A DNA stretch of 38,856 nucleotides, from IMG/VR virus record IMGVR_UViG_3300031673_000201, positions 1 to 38,856 of that record. One strand, given 5' to 3'. The DNA is from a virus. Both the position numbers and the translations under genes were made by a program. The number at the start of each line of letters is the position of its first letter. Within the stretch, counting starts at the first letter, position 1. This document shows positions 24,740 through 30,874 of the stretch, piece after piece. Under the pieces are notes generated by a model that was not told the DNA's origin, did no database searches, and worked only from the letters and a program-made list of their open reading frames with translations.

Positions 24740-24886
24740 TTACACCTTCCTTTCATTGAGTTTTTTTAATTCATCTCGAATTTGTGACAGAAATTCTATC
24801 TGTTCATTGATACGAAAGATCCAGCGGGTTATCGCTATCATTATGGTAACGAAAATAACGAAGATTAATATACCGAAAATAATCAT
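24740..24886 (-). CDS. 48-aa single-pass membrane protein
   Basis: Starts MIIFGILIFVIFVTIMIAIT, a strong transmembrane segment, followed by a charged helix (RINEQIEFLSQIRDELKKL). AAGAGGAA lies about 6 nt before the ATG, and the stop is one base before the ATG of the outer-membrane barrel gene, whose ribosome site lies within this ORF. Co-translation is therefore likely. It could be an inner-membrane partner of the barrel or a small holin/spanin-like protein. The upstream 36-codon ORF overlaps its start (ATGA). Confidence 0.7.
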   Translation of the reverse strand: MIIFGILIFVIFVTIMIAITRWIFRINEQIEFLSQIRDELKKLNERKV

Positions 24887-24993
24887 TTTTCATTCCTCTT
24901 AAAAAACCCGCCGCCCAGGTTATGAACGCAGACCAATGCGCTGAAAGATGAACGGCGGGCAAAAGCTAATTGATTATTTTGGTCTTTGTCCAT
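24883..24993 (-). CDS. 36-codon ORF spanning the leader hairpin
   Basis: Reads MDKDQNNQLAFARRSSF...GGGFFKRNEK. Its ATG lies about 10 nt after the -10 box, so the mRNA would be nearly leaderless, and its TGA overlaps the ATG of the membrane protein. It reads through the whole terminator-like hairpin. It could be a leader peptide controlling readthrough, a small real gene, or chance. Confidence 0.4.
   Translation of the reverse strand: MDKDQNNQLAFARRSSFSALVCVHNLGGGFFKRNEK
24900..24959 (-). terminator. Terminator/attenuator in the leader of the barrel operon
   Basis: On the minus strand, CCCGCCG pairs with CGGCGGG across a loop of about 39 nt and is followed by TTTTTT. It lies between the strong promoter and the membrane-protein start. 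It may attenuate the operon or stop transcripts from the integrase side. Confidence 0.6.
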
Positions 24994-25003
24994 AACTGTT
25001 ATG

Positions 25004-25032
25004 ATTATCAACTATCGGCCCGGAAATGTCAA
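25004..25032 (-). promoter_or_regulatory. Near-consensus sigma70 promoter for the barrel operon
   Basis: Minus strand TTGACA (25032-25027), 17-nt spacer, GATAAT (25009-25004). Position and strength suggest expression independent of phage late control, as in moron genes. Confidence 0.75.
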
Positions 25033-25078
25033 GAGAAATAATTAAGTTTTGTTGCTCAGATTGCCGAAATCGCGGCCA

Positions 25079-25135
25079 AGGGTGTTTATTGGTGGCAGGG
25101 GGGGTAAAAAATCGAACACAGGGCATCCTGGGGGT
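25079..25135 (+). repeat. 57-bp dispersed repeat, copy B
   Basis: Same orientation as copy A at 4862-4918, 52 of 57 matches by eye. It lies upstream of the barrel promoter in an approximately 500-bp region between that operon and the integrase that holds no supported gene. Confidence 0.85.
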
Positions 25136-25331
25136 TTTCTGGTGTAAACTGTGGGGTAGGTTTCCGGGGGCGAAATAAAATTTATTCTTGGACAACTGCT
25201 CAAAAACGGCGATTTCGGGAAATATCTGATAAATTGGCAGATTTTTTGAAAATAATCTTTGAAGGTTTGACTTAGAGTGATACCATGACGATGTAACATA
25301 ACGGGTATCGATAGGGATATCGAGATTGTGT

Positions 25332-25410
25332 TGCTTGGCAAAGCAAGGGCGAAGCTATGCTCGGCAAAGCTAAGCGGTGCAATGCTCGGCATTGCAAAGG
25401 CGAAGCAAAG
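25332..25410 (+). repeat. GCAAAG/GGCGAAGC repeat cluster 1
   Basis: Intergenic string of short words such as GGCAAAGC, GGCGAAGC, GGCATTGCAAAGGC and AGCTAAGC. Related clusters occur at 29224-29336, 32811-32922 and 38632-38680, always between genes. Confidence 0.7.
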
Positions 25411-25414
25411 ATGA

Positions 25415-25514
25415 TTGGACCGCAGACGAAAATTTCAAAAGATTTTTTCAGGGTGAGTCGTCATGTGCCCGTGTCCTGCGGGAAGTGTGCGGTCCAACTC
25501 ACCCTGCTTTTTTT
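25415..25514 (+). terminator. Interleaved inverted repeats ending in an intrinsic terminator
   Basis: CAGGGTGAGT (25449-25458) pairs with ACTCACCCTG (25497-25506) and is followed by C and seven T: a plus-strand terminator facing the integrase 3' end. TTGGACCGCA (25415-25424) can also pair with TGCGGTCCAA (25488-25497), which interleaves with the first stem, and a small CCCG/CGGG hairpin sits in the loop. The arrangement allows a pseudoknot or alternative folds. Confidence 0.6.
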
Positions 25515-26433
25515 AATCAAGAACGTCAGTAACCCCCAGAAGATCCCTGGGCGGCCAGATATGGATATAGATTTTTTCTGTTGTTCTGGTATCGGCATGT
25601 CCAAGGCAGGCGGAAATAAACTGGACGGGGACACCTTTTGTGTAAAGAGATGTTGCGAAATAATGCCGCAAAGCCTGCGGACCAAATCGCGGTATCCTGG
25701 CGTGCCTGGCAAGTTTTTTACACAGATAATATAGGCTATTTTTTTTCTTATAGTTCTTTGTCAAGTTCAGATTGGTGGAATTAGGTTTCCGGGAAACGTT
25801 GTTCAGAATTTTCTGGCAGGTTTTATTTAAAGGAATTATGCGAAAGCGGCGGCCCTTGCCGACCAGCTTTATGAAGCGCCGGTCCTGGGAGATGTTGGAC
25901 CAGGTAAGTTGTTGAAATTCGCTGCTGCGCAAACCCGTATGGAAAAGGAAAAGTATTATGTCCCGTTCCTTTGGATTGCAAATGCTGAGGACCTTCTGGT
26001 ATTCCTGGTCATCGAGCACCCGCACTTGCGGCGGGTCCTCATCGAGCATCTTAATCTTCAGGCAGGGATTCGGCAGATCGTAATGTTCGGTCAGCCAGCG
26101 GCAGAAACTTTTCAGGGCCGTAAGATGTGCATTGGCCGTCCTGTTGATATATTTTTCCAGAACATGCTCGAGGTAGCGCTCGATGTGTATGGGCTTGAGG
26201 TCGGAGATGTAAGCCGGGGCAAATTTGGCGAACCGTCCGATAACCATTCTGTAATGGATTTGTGTGCGAAGTTTGTAACGCCGATTATAACTGAGCCATC
26301 CGATGGTTGCCTCCGTGAAGAGCATCCGTGCCCGCCATTGTAATAAGCGAGCTCTCAATTTACGCTCCTCTCTAAAAGTATTATACGGACAAGATGCCTG
26401 GAAAGTTTCAGAAAAAATCGAGGGTTTACTCAA
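25513..26433 (-). CDS. int: Tyrosine recombinase (phage integrase)
   Basis: 306 aa from a TTG start. An N-terminal SAM-like core-binding domain (about 45-120, ISDLKPIHIERYLEHVLEKY) is followed by a catalytic domain with R169 (FHTGLRSSEF), K193 (GKGRR), R256 and H257 (QALRHYFATSLY), H279 (LGHADTRTT) and nucleophile Y289. The usual first His of the HxxR box is Gln253, as in some active relatives. It would integrate the phage genome by site-specific recombination. It is transcribed directly downstream of a tRNA-Gly 5' half and a good promoter, which marks the attachment site. Confidence 0.92.
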   Translation of the reverse strand: MSKPSIFSETFQASCPYNTFREERKLRARLLQWRARMLFTEATIGWLSYNRRYKLRTQIHYRMVIGRFAKFAPAYISDLKPIHIERYLEHVLEKYINRTANAHLTALKSFCRWLTEHYDLPNPCLKIKMLDEDPPQVRVLDDQEYQKVLSICNPKERDIILFLFHTGLRSSEFQQLTWSNISQDRRFIKLVGKGRRFRIIPLNKTCQKILNNVSRKPNSTNLNLTKNYKKKNSLYYLCKKLARHARIPRFGPQALRHYFATSLYTKGVPVQFISACLGHADTRTTEKIYIHIWPPRDLLGVTDVLD

Positions 26434-26441
26434 AAAGAAAA

Positions 26442-26487
26442 GTTATCAGCTTGGGAAGCTGACGCTCTACCTCTGAGCTACGCCCGC
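26442..26487 (-). tRNA. 5' half of tRNA-Gly(CCC): probable attachment site
   Basis: On the minus strand, 46 nt begin GCGGGCGTAGCTCAGAGG and include the complete D arm and anticodon arm (stem TCAGC/GCTGA, loop TTCCCAA, anticodon CCC), then diverge at the variable loop. The T arm and acceptor 3' strand are not found nearby. It therefore cannot be a functional tRNA alone and most likely is the region of attP identical to a host tRNA-Gly gene. Confidence 0.8.
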
Positions 26488-26515
26488 GAATTTTAACATT
26501 TCTGAAACACACCGC

Positions 26516-26544
26516 ATTCTACCAAATCGGTTCGTAAATTGCAA
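26516..26544 (-). promoter_or_regulatory. Promoter ahead of the tRNA half and integrase
   Basis: Minus strand TTGCAA (26544-26539), 17-nt spacer, TAGAAT (26521-26516), 28 nt before the tRNA 5' end. It could drive a tRNA reassembled after integration, and the integrase in the circular form. Confidence 0.65.
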
Positions 26545-26558
26545 GTAATTTCTTAACG

Positions 26559-26570
26559 GTGATCCATCAC
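26559..26570. promoter_or_regulatory. Palindromic operator-like site
   Basis: GTGAT-CC-ATCAC, a perfect 5-bp inverted repeat around CC, in the divergent region between the integrase and early genes. It looks like a repressor or control-protein site. No HTH repressor gene was recognised in the window. Confidence 0.4.
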
Positions 26571-26611
26571 TCACTGGCGATTTTGTGTGGGCGGGACCGG
26601 CCATTATGGTG

Positions 26612-26621
26612 TGCGGTCCAA
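26612..26621 (+). repeat. Third copy of the TGCGGTCCAA decamer
   Basis: Identical to 25488-25497 and inverse to 25415-25424. The copies flank the integrase and attachment region, as integrase arm-type or excisionase sites would; function inferred. Confidence 0.45.
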
Positions 26622-26674
26622 TGGAGTGAGAACGCTGGGTATGGCTAATCGCCGGAAAGGAGACTTGAATTAAA

Positions 26675-27589
26675 ATGGCAAATATAGCTTACATCAAATA
26701 TCGACCTTCAGAGGTGACTGCCCGTATTTTGGGGTTTTCTAATACCATCATCGATGAATTTCAGGCGGATGGGTTTGACGTTACTCTAAGGCAGTTGTAT
26801 TACAAAATGGTAGCACGGGACCTTTTCCCGGATGAGTGGAGAGATGAGGAAGGCAACAAAAACAATCCGAAATCATACAGAAAGTTCAAGGCGGTTATCA
26901 AAAACGGCCGGCTTGGCGGATTTGTTGACTGGGATGGAATTGTTGACCGGACCCGGAAATTAGAAAGTAATTCACATTGGGAAAGCCCATCGGAGCTCAT
27001 CAATGCCTGTGCAAACCAGTTCAGGCTCGATTCGAGAAAAGACCAGGAAATCTACGTTGAGGTTTGGGTTGAAAAGGAAGCCATGGGCGGCGTGTTGAAA
27101 TCTATCTGTCCTAAGCTTGATGTGCCTTATTTTGCATGCAAGGGTTACGATTCCTTGAGCATGATATGGCGGGCAGCGATGAGGTTCAGAAAAGAGGAAG
27201 AACGCAGGGAGGTTTTGTTGTTTTATTTCGGAGACCACGATCCGAGCGGAATTGATATGGCCCGGGACATCCAAGACAGACTCGATATGTTCGGATGTTC
27301 GAATACGATGGTAGAGCGGATCGCGTTGACCATGGGGCAAGTTGAGAAATACAAACCACCGTCTTGTCCGGCGAAAATAAAAGACAGTCGCTATGAAGGT
27401 TATCGAAAAAAATATGGCGATGAAGCCTGGGAGCTTGATGCCCTGGATCCGCGAACAATAGTTGAGCTCATAGAACAAAAAGTCGGCGCTGCTACCGACT
27501 GGCAAAAAAGAGATTTGCTCCTGCAGGAACAGGGAAATTGCCGAGAGCAAATCCGCGAAATAGCTGATTCGTTAAAAAATAAAAACTGA
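26675..27589 (+). CDS. Toprim-domain protein, topoisomerase VI-A/Spo11-like
   Basis: 304 aa. The N-terminal part has DVTLRQLYYKMVARDLF, a winged-helix-like segment with a Tyr pair, then GFVDWDGIVDRTR. The C-terminal half carries the Toprim signature VEVWVEKEAMGGV (acidic Glu in EKEA) and YFGDHDPSGIDMARDI (DxD), as in TopoVI-A and Spo11. I know similar stand-alone proteins from phages and mobile elements, with no assigned function that I know. It may cut or bind DNA. AAAGGAGAC precedes the ATG. It is the first early gene of the plus strand. Confidence 0.7.
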   Translation: MANIAYIKYRPSEVTARILGFSNTIIDEFQADGFDVTLRQLYYKMVARDLFPDEWRDEEGNKNNPKSYRKFKAVIKNGRLGGFVDWDGIVDRTRKLESNSHWESPSELINACANQFRLDSRKDQEIYVEVWVEKEAMGGVLKSICPKLDVPYFACKGYDSLSMIWRAAMRFRKEEERREVLLFYFGDHDPSGIDMARDIQDRLDMFGCSNTMVERIALTMGQVEKYKPPSCPAKIKDSRYEGYRKKYGDEAWELDALDPRTIVELIEQKVGAATDWQKRDLLLQEQGNCREQIREIADSLKNKN

Positions 27590-27613
27590 TAGATTTATAG
27601 AAAGGAGATGAAA

Positions 27614-27799
27614 ATGTCACCGCATAAATCAGCTTTAGTTATCCAGCGTTATGCTAAAGAGGCCATCGAAGGATTACGCACACAAGGAGCAACAGCTGAT
27701 ACCGAACATCGCTTGGTCGATATTGAGGCCCTTGCCCACGATATTGTTACTGATCTTAAAAAAAATCTACCAGCCGATTCACCCTTGTTGAAAATATAA
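27614..27799 (+). CDS. Small helical hypothetical protein
   Basis: 61 aa (MSPHKSALVIQRYAKEAIEG). AAAGGAG ends 6 nt before this ATG, so it is preferred to the ATG two codons upstream. Predominantly helical and charged, no motif recognised. It follows the Toprim gene by 24 nt and is probably in the same transcript. Confidence 0.6.
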   Translation: MSPHKSALVIQRYAKEAIEGLRTQGATADTEHRLVDIEALAHDIVTDLKKNLPADSPLLKI

Positions 27800-27883
27800 C
27801 AATTGGCGGCCGGCACTATATTTTGTTCCCTGCCGGTGGGGCTGGGACAAATAAAAATGGAATTTAGAATAGGAAGCGAAGAT

Positions 27884-28087
27884 ATGAAAAATCCAGAATA
27901 TTTTCGGTTAATCAAAGATGAAAGTTTTGTTGGTTTTAAACGTGTGATTACCGAATATCTGCCAGCCGCTGGAACCAGGTGGCAGCTCGACGAGATAGAG
28001 CATGATCCGGAAGAGACCCAAAGATTGAGCAAACCGGCAATGGGTATAGAAACTTTGAAAAGGGAAAGGATCAACAGTAATACATAA
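27884..28087 (+). CDS. Small hypothetical protein
   Basis: 67 aa, MKNPEYFRLIKDESFVGFKR. ATG 27884 is chosen for AGGAAG 7 nt upstream; an ATG at 27857 in frame is possible. The gap before it holds TTGGCGGCCGGC and a small hairpin (GCCGGCA/TGCCGGT). No domain recognised. Confidence 0.5.
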   Translation: MKNPEYFRLIKDESFVGFKRVITEYLPAAGTRWQLDEIEHDPEETQRLSKPAMGIETLKRERINSNT

Positions 28088-28105
28088 ATCAAGCGAGGAT
28101 GCAAA

Positions 28106-28327
28106 ATGTTGTGTAAAAATGTCATAGAAAAATTCAACAAGTTAGTCCCCTTTCCGATAACATCCGAGAAAATCAAGGCTGCAGGCTACGACGTAGGCCA
28201 ATATCTCAAAAGCATAGGAGAAGAGTTAAGTCAATGCGAAGATGTTGATGAGCATCCGCTGGCAAAGCGCATTAGTGGTATGATACAAAAAACGTTAAGG
28301 ATGACAAATGAGAGTCGGCATAATTAA
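28106..28327 (+). CDS. Small hypothetical protein
   Basis: 73 aa, MLCKNVIEKFNKLVPFPITS, with a helical middle (GQYLKSIGEELSQCEDVDEH). GAGGATG precedes the ATG. The last 20 nt overlap the next gene, a radical SAM enzyme, suggesting coupled translation. Function unknown. Confidence 0.6.
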   Translation: MLCKNVIEKFNKLVPFPITSEKIKAAGYDVGQYLKSIGEELSQCEDVDEHPLAKRISGMIQKTLRMTNESRHN

Positions 28328-29207
28328 TATCGAGCCGAAAATTTTCAATACTGCGTACATGCAGATTGCGAATTATTTCAGGCGGCGGGGTGATAATGTC
28401 GAATGGTGGAGTCCAATCACGCACAGGCAATTCCACGTTGTTTTCTGCAGCTCTCTATTTGACTACACAAACAAATCGGAAATACCAGGTGACGTGATCT
28501 GTGGTGGTACGGGTTTCGATGTCACTTCAAGGCTTTCAAGGGAGATGGAGAATTGCGATCTGGATTATGATATCTATCCGAAATGCCGCAAAACTTTTTT
28601 GTGGTTTTCGAGGGGATGCAACAAGAAATGTCCCTGGTGTGTTGTGCCCGAGAAGGAAGGGGGGATCCACCCGGTGCCTGTCAAGAACCTGAACCCTCGT
28701 GGCGAATATGTGGTTGTTTGCGATAACAATTTTTTTGCAAATCCGGAATGGTTCGAGGCGGTAAGTTGTTTGCGGCACCTTAAATTTGCCCTGGATTTCC
28801 AGGGCATTGACGTAAGGGTAGTGACAGGATATCAGGCATTGACGTTATCCCGGCTGCGCCATTACAAGCGGATTAAGTTCGCCTGGGACATCCCGGAAGA
28901 CGAACGAAAAGTCCTGGCCGGCATAAATTTTCTGGTCAAATATATCAAGCCCTATCGGCTGATGTGCTATGTTCTTATAGGCTATAATTCCAGTGAAGAA
29001 CAGGATTTACATCGGATAGAAACATTGAGGAATTTGAAAATTGATCCGTTTGTCATGCCGTTTGACCGGAGCAATTTGTACCAGCGGTCGCTGGCCAGAT
29101 ATGTAAACAATAAGAAGATTTTCAAAAAGTGCACGTGGAAGGATTATCGGAAGCGGGTTTTGGAGTCAGAACGGGCGGGCCACGGATGGACGAAAGCCAG
29201 ACACTGA
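28308..29207 (+). CDS. Radical SAM protein
   Basis: 299 aa. The radical SAM cluster-binding motif is C104-xxx-C108-xx-C111 within FSRGCNKKCPWCVVPEKEG. The N-terminal about 95 residues (MRVGIINIEPKIFNTAYMQI, VVFCSSLFDYT, GDVICGGTGFD) have the shape of a truncated cobalamin-binding-like domain as in B12/MiaB-type radical SAM proteins, and the barrel continues with VVVCDNNFFANPEWFEAV, VRVVTGYQALTLSRL and CYVLIGYNSSEEQDL. It would cleave S-adenosylmethionine to start radical chemistry; the substrate is unknown. It overlaps the preceding gene by 20 nt. Confidence 0.85.
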   Translation: MRVGIINIEPKIFNTAYMQIANYFRRRGDNVEWWSPITHRQFHVVFCSSLFDYTNKSEIPGDVICGGTGFDVTSRLSREMENCDLDYDIYPKCRKTFLWFSRGCNKKCPWCVVPEKEGGIHPVPVKNLNPRGEYVVVCDNNFFANPEWFEAVSCLRHLKFALDFQGIDVRVVTGYQALTLSRLRHYKRIKFAWDIPEDERKVLAGINFLVKYIKPYRLMCYVLIGYNSSEEQDLHRIETLRNLKIDPFVMPFDRSNLYQRSLARYVNNKKIFKKCTWKDYRKRVLESERAGHGWTKARH

Positions 29208-29223
29208 TTTGTTTTTATTGGAT

Positions 29224-29367
29224 GCTTGGCAAAGGCCTAGCCGGGCACCGCACCGCGGGGCGCGGCATCGCACAGCAAAGGCGCTGCTCCGCTAAGCATT
29301 GCCTTGCGGGGCAAAGCAAAGCAAAGGCAAAGGCTTGGCGGCCGGCTGGAATTTCAGGCCGGCCGCC
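29224..29367 (+). repeat. GCAAAG repeat cluster 2 and perfect hairpin
   Basis: 29224-29336 is a string of GGCAAAGG, GCACCGC, GCATCGCACAGC and GCAAAGCAAAGC words. It ends in a perfect 10-bp stem GGCGGCCGGC (29337-29346) / GCCGGCCGCC (29358-29367) with an 11-nt loop. No U-run follows. It sits between the radical SAM and ASCH genes. Confidence 0.7.
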
Positions 29368-29389
29368 AGGAACAATTGGAAATGTTGAA

Positions 29390-29728
29390 ATGAAAATGAA
29401 GGCAATATCGCTTCACCAGCCGTGGGCATCGATGATTGTTCAGGGGTCAAAGACCATCGAGACACGGACCTGGTATACAGAGCACGTGGGGGATCTGCTG
29501 ATAGTCTCGACTCAAAAACCGGAGCTGCCCGGGTTTCTTTGTGGATATGCATTGTGTGTGGTGAATCTTATCGATTGCAGAAAGATGACTATTGAGGATC
29601 AGAGCGGCGCTCGGGTTAAATGGCGGGATGATCTGTGGGCATGGGTATTGAATGATATAAGGCCGGTCATCGAGCCGTTCAGGGTCCGGGGATATCAGGG
29701 AATTTATGAGTTGGAAGTCGAGGATTGA
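29390..29728 (+). CDS. ASCH-domain protein
   Basis: 112 aa. The start MKMKAISLHQPWASMIVQGS followed by KTIETRTWYTEHVGDLLIVS is the diagnostic ASCH motif (PUA-like fold). Such proteins bind RNA and some hydrolyse N4-acetylcytidine; they are frequent in phages. ATG 29390 or 29396 is possible and the ribosome site is weak. It follows the hairpin-bearing repeat cluster, so the start may be set by an upstream transcript structure. Confidence 0.8.
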   Translation: MKMKAISLHQPWASMIVQGSKTIETRTWYTEHVGDLLIVSTQKPELPGFLCGYALCVVNLIDCRKMTIEDQSGARVKWRDDLWAWVLNDIRPVIEPFRVRGYQGIYELEVED

Positions 29729-29756
29729 GTCATCAAAAAGTTAAGGAGAAAAAAGT

Positions 29757-29939
29757 ATGTACTATGACATAGTAATCATTCAAGAATCAGGAAGCATTTA
29801 TTCCTGGGCTCTGAGACAAGTCGCTCCTTATAAAGTAATAGCGACTTCTCAGCTTATCGGAGAAAAATATCTTGTAGAAAATGAAGCAAACGAAATAGCT
29901 AACCGGTTTGGCCTTGTTGTTTTTGTAGAGGAGAAATAA
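29757..29939 (+). CDS. Small hypothetical protein
   Basis: 60 aa, MYYDIVIIQESGSIYSWALR, with a beta-rich start and LVVFVEEK end. AAGGAG lies upstream of the ATG. Probably a small alpha/beta accessory protein in the early operon; no motif. Confidence 0.6.
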   Translation: MYYDIVIIQESGSIYSWALRQVAPYKVIATSQLIGEKYLVENEANEIANRFGLVVFVEEK

Positions 29940-29941
29940 AA

Positions 29942-30478
29942 ATGCAGGAAACGTTTTTTGATGAAGCCGGCTCGACGAATTGCGAAAGGTGCGGGGCTCA
30001 GCTCAAGGTGGATGCGGTGCCGGGCTCAAAGGCGAAGATGCTTCGCCGCTCGAAGGAGGCGAAAGGTCTTTGTGTCAACTGTGCGGTCCACGACTGGCTA
30101 AGGCATACGTACCCGCCGAATATTCTTCTTGCCCAGTCAGGTCCGAAGGTTTTGCTGTTTCCGCATATACAAGAGCAGTTCACGGAGATTATGCGAATTG
30201 GTTTCGCCGATGCCAAACCTGATGAGATTGATTGGCAAAGGATAGTCGATAACTGGGAGCTGCCGTTCCCGTCTAAGATGAAGCCGAGTGCCGCGAACCC
30301 GTGCAGCCAGGAAGAAATTGATGAGATTGCGGCCGGGAAGCGGCCAGGCCTTGGTAGCCCATCTAAAGCTGCACAGATGCTTCTCGATTGCAAGGGGGAC
30401 ATTACAAATTATGAACAGTTAAATAAATTATCGCCGGGCCTCGGCGACGAACTGAGAAAATGCTTGAGGGCGAAATGA
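29942..30478 (+). CDS. Zinc-finger-like hypothetical protein
   Basis: 178 aa. C14, C17, C44 and C47 (CERC ... CVNC) form a likely zinc site in the first third, followed by VHDWLRHTYPPNILLAQSGP. The C-terminal part is acidic and helical (EEIDEIAAGKRPG). I recognise similar proteins from phage early regions but no function. It begins 2 nt after the previous stop and overlaps the next gene (ATGA). Confidence 0.6.
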   Translation: MQETFFDEAGSTNCERCGAQLKVDAVPGSKAKMLRRSKEAKGLCVNCAVHDWLRHTYPPNILLAQSGPKVLLFPHIQEQFTEIMRIGFADAKPDEIDWQRIVDNWELPFPSKMKPSAANPCSQEEIDEIAAGKRPGLGSPSKAAQMLLDCKGDITNYEQLNKLSPGLGDELRKCLRAK

Positions 30479-30684
30479 AACTTAACAAAGATATTTTTTT
30501 GTTGCGAAACCGGATAGTGAACAGTTTCTGCATCCCGCCTCGACATACCCCGCTGCTTGCGAGTGATATAGCCGACCACAAGTGCCAGATTGAGAAGGTT
30601 TACAAGGGGATGCTCAGGGAGGTTTGCGTGGTTGATGAATGTTGTTGGCGATTCGAAAGAATATTCGGGTGGAATTGGAATTGA
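30475..30684 (+). CDS. Small hypothetical protein
   Basis: 69 aa, MKLNKDIFLLRNRIVNSFCI. The ATG overlaps the previous stop and GAGGG lies 4 nt upstream; an in-frame ATG at 30460 lacks that spacing. Cys-rich C-terminal part (CVVDECCWRFERIFG). Function unknown. Confidence 0.5.
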   Translation: MKLNKDIFLLRNRIVNSFCIPPRHTPLLASDIADHKCQIEKVYKGMLREVCVVDECCWRFERIFGWNWN

Positions 30685-30691
30685 GGCCACA

Positions 30692-30874
30692 ATGAAAAAG
30701 GGACTCTATAAATACAGCTGGGGCAATAACTTAAAACGACAAACCATGAAGGGTAGAACGTGCAGGATGTTAGCCCGGGCCAGGAAAATGAACAGCTGCA
30801 TGATTGAGTTTATCGATAACGGTCAGCGGGAATGCGTAAGCAGGTTTGCTGTGAGGAAGATTAAAAATGGCTAA
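30692..30874 (+). CDS. Small basic hypothetical protein
   Basis: 60 aa, MKKGLYKYSWGNNLKRQTMK, with RTCRMLARARKMNSCMIEFI. Very basic, with an SH3-like or RNA-binding feel, but no family recognised. GAGG lies upstream. Overlaps the following radical SAM gene by 8 nt. Confidence 0.55.
   Translation: MKKGLYKYSWGNNLKRQTMKGRTCRMLARARKMNSCMIEFIDNGQRECVSRFAVRKIKNG

Noticed and set aside
24974-25392. Minus-strand ORFs of 73 and 116 codons upstream of the barrel operon
   Set aside because: They run through the 57-bp repeat and the GCAAAG cluster, lack good start sites, and overlap the strong promoter.
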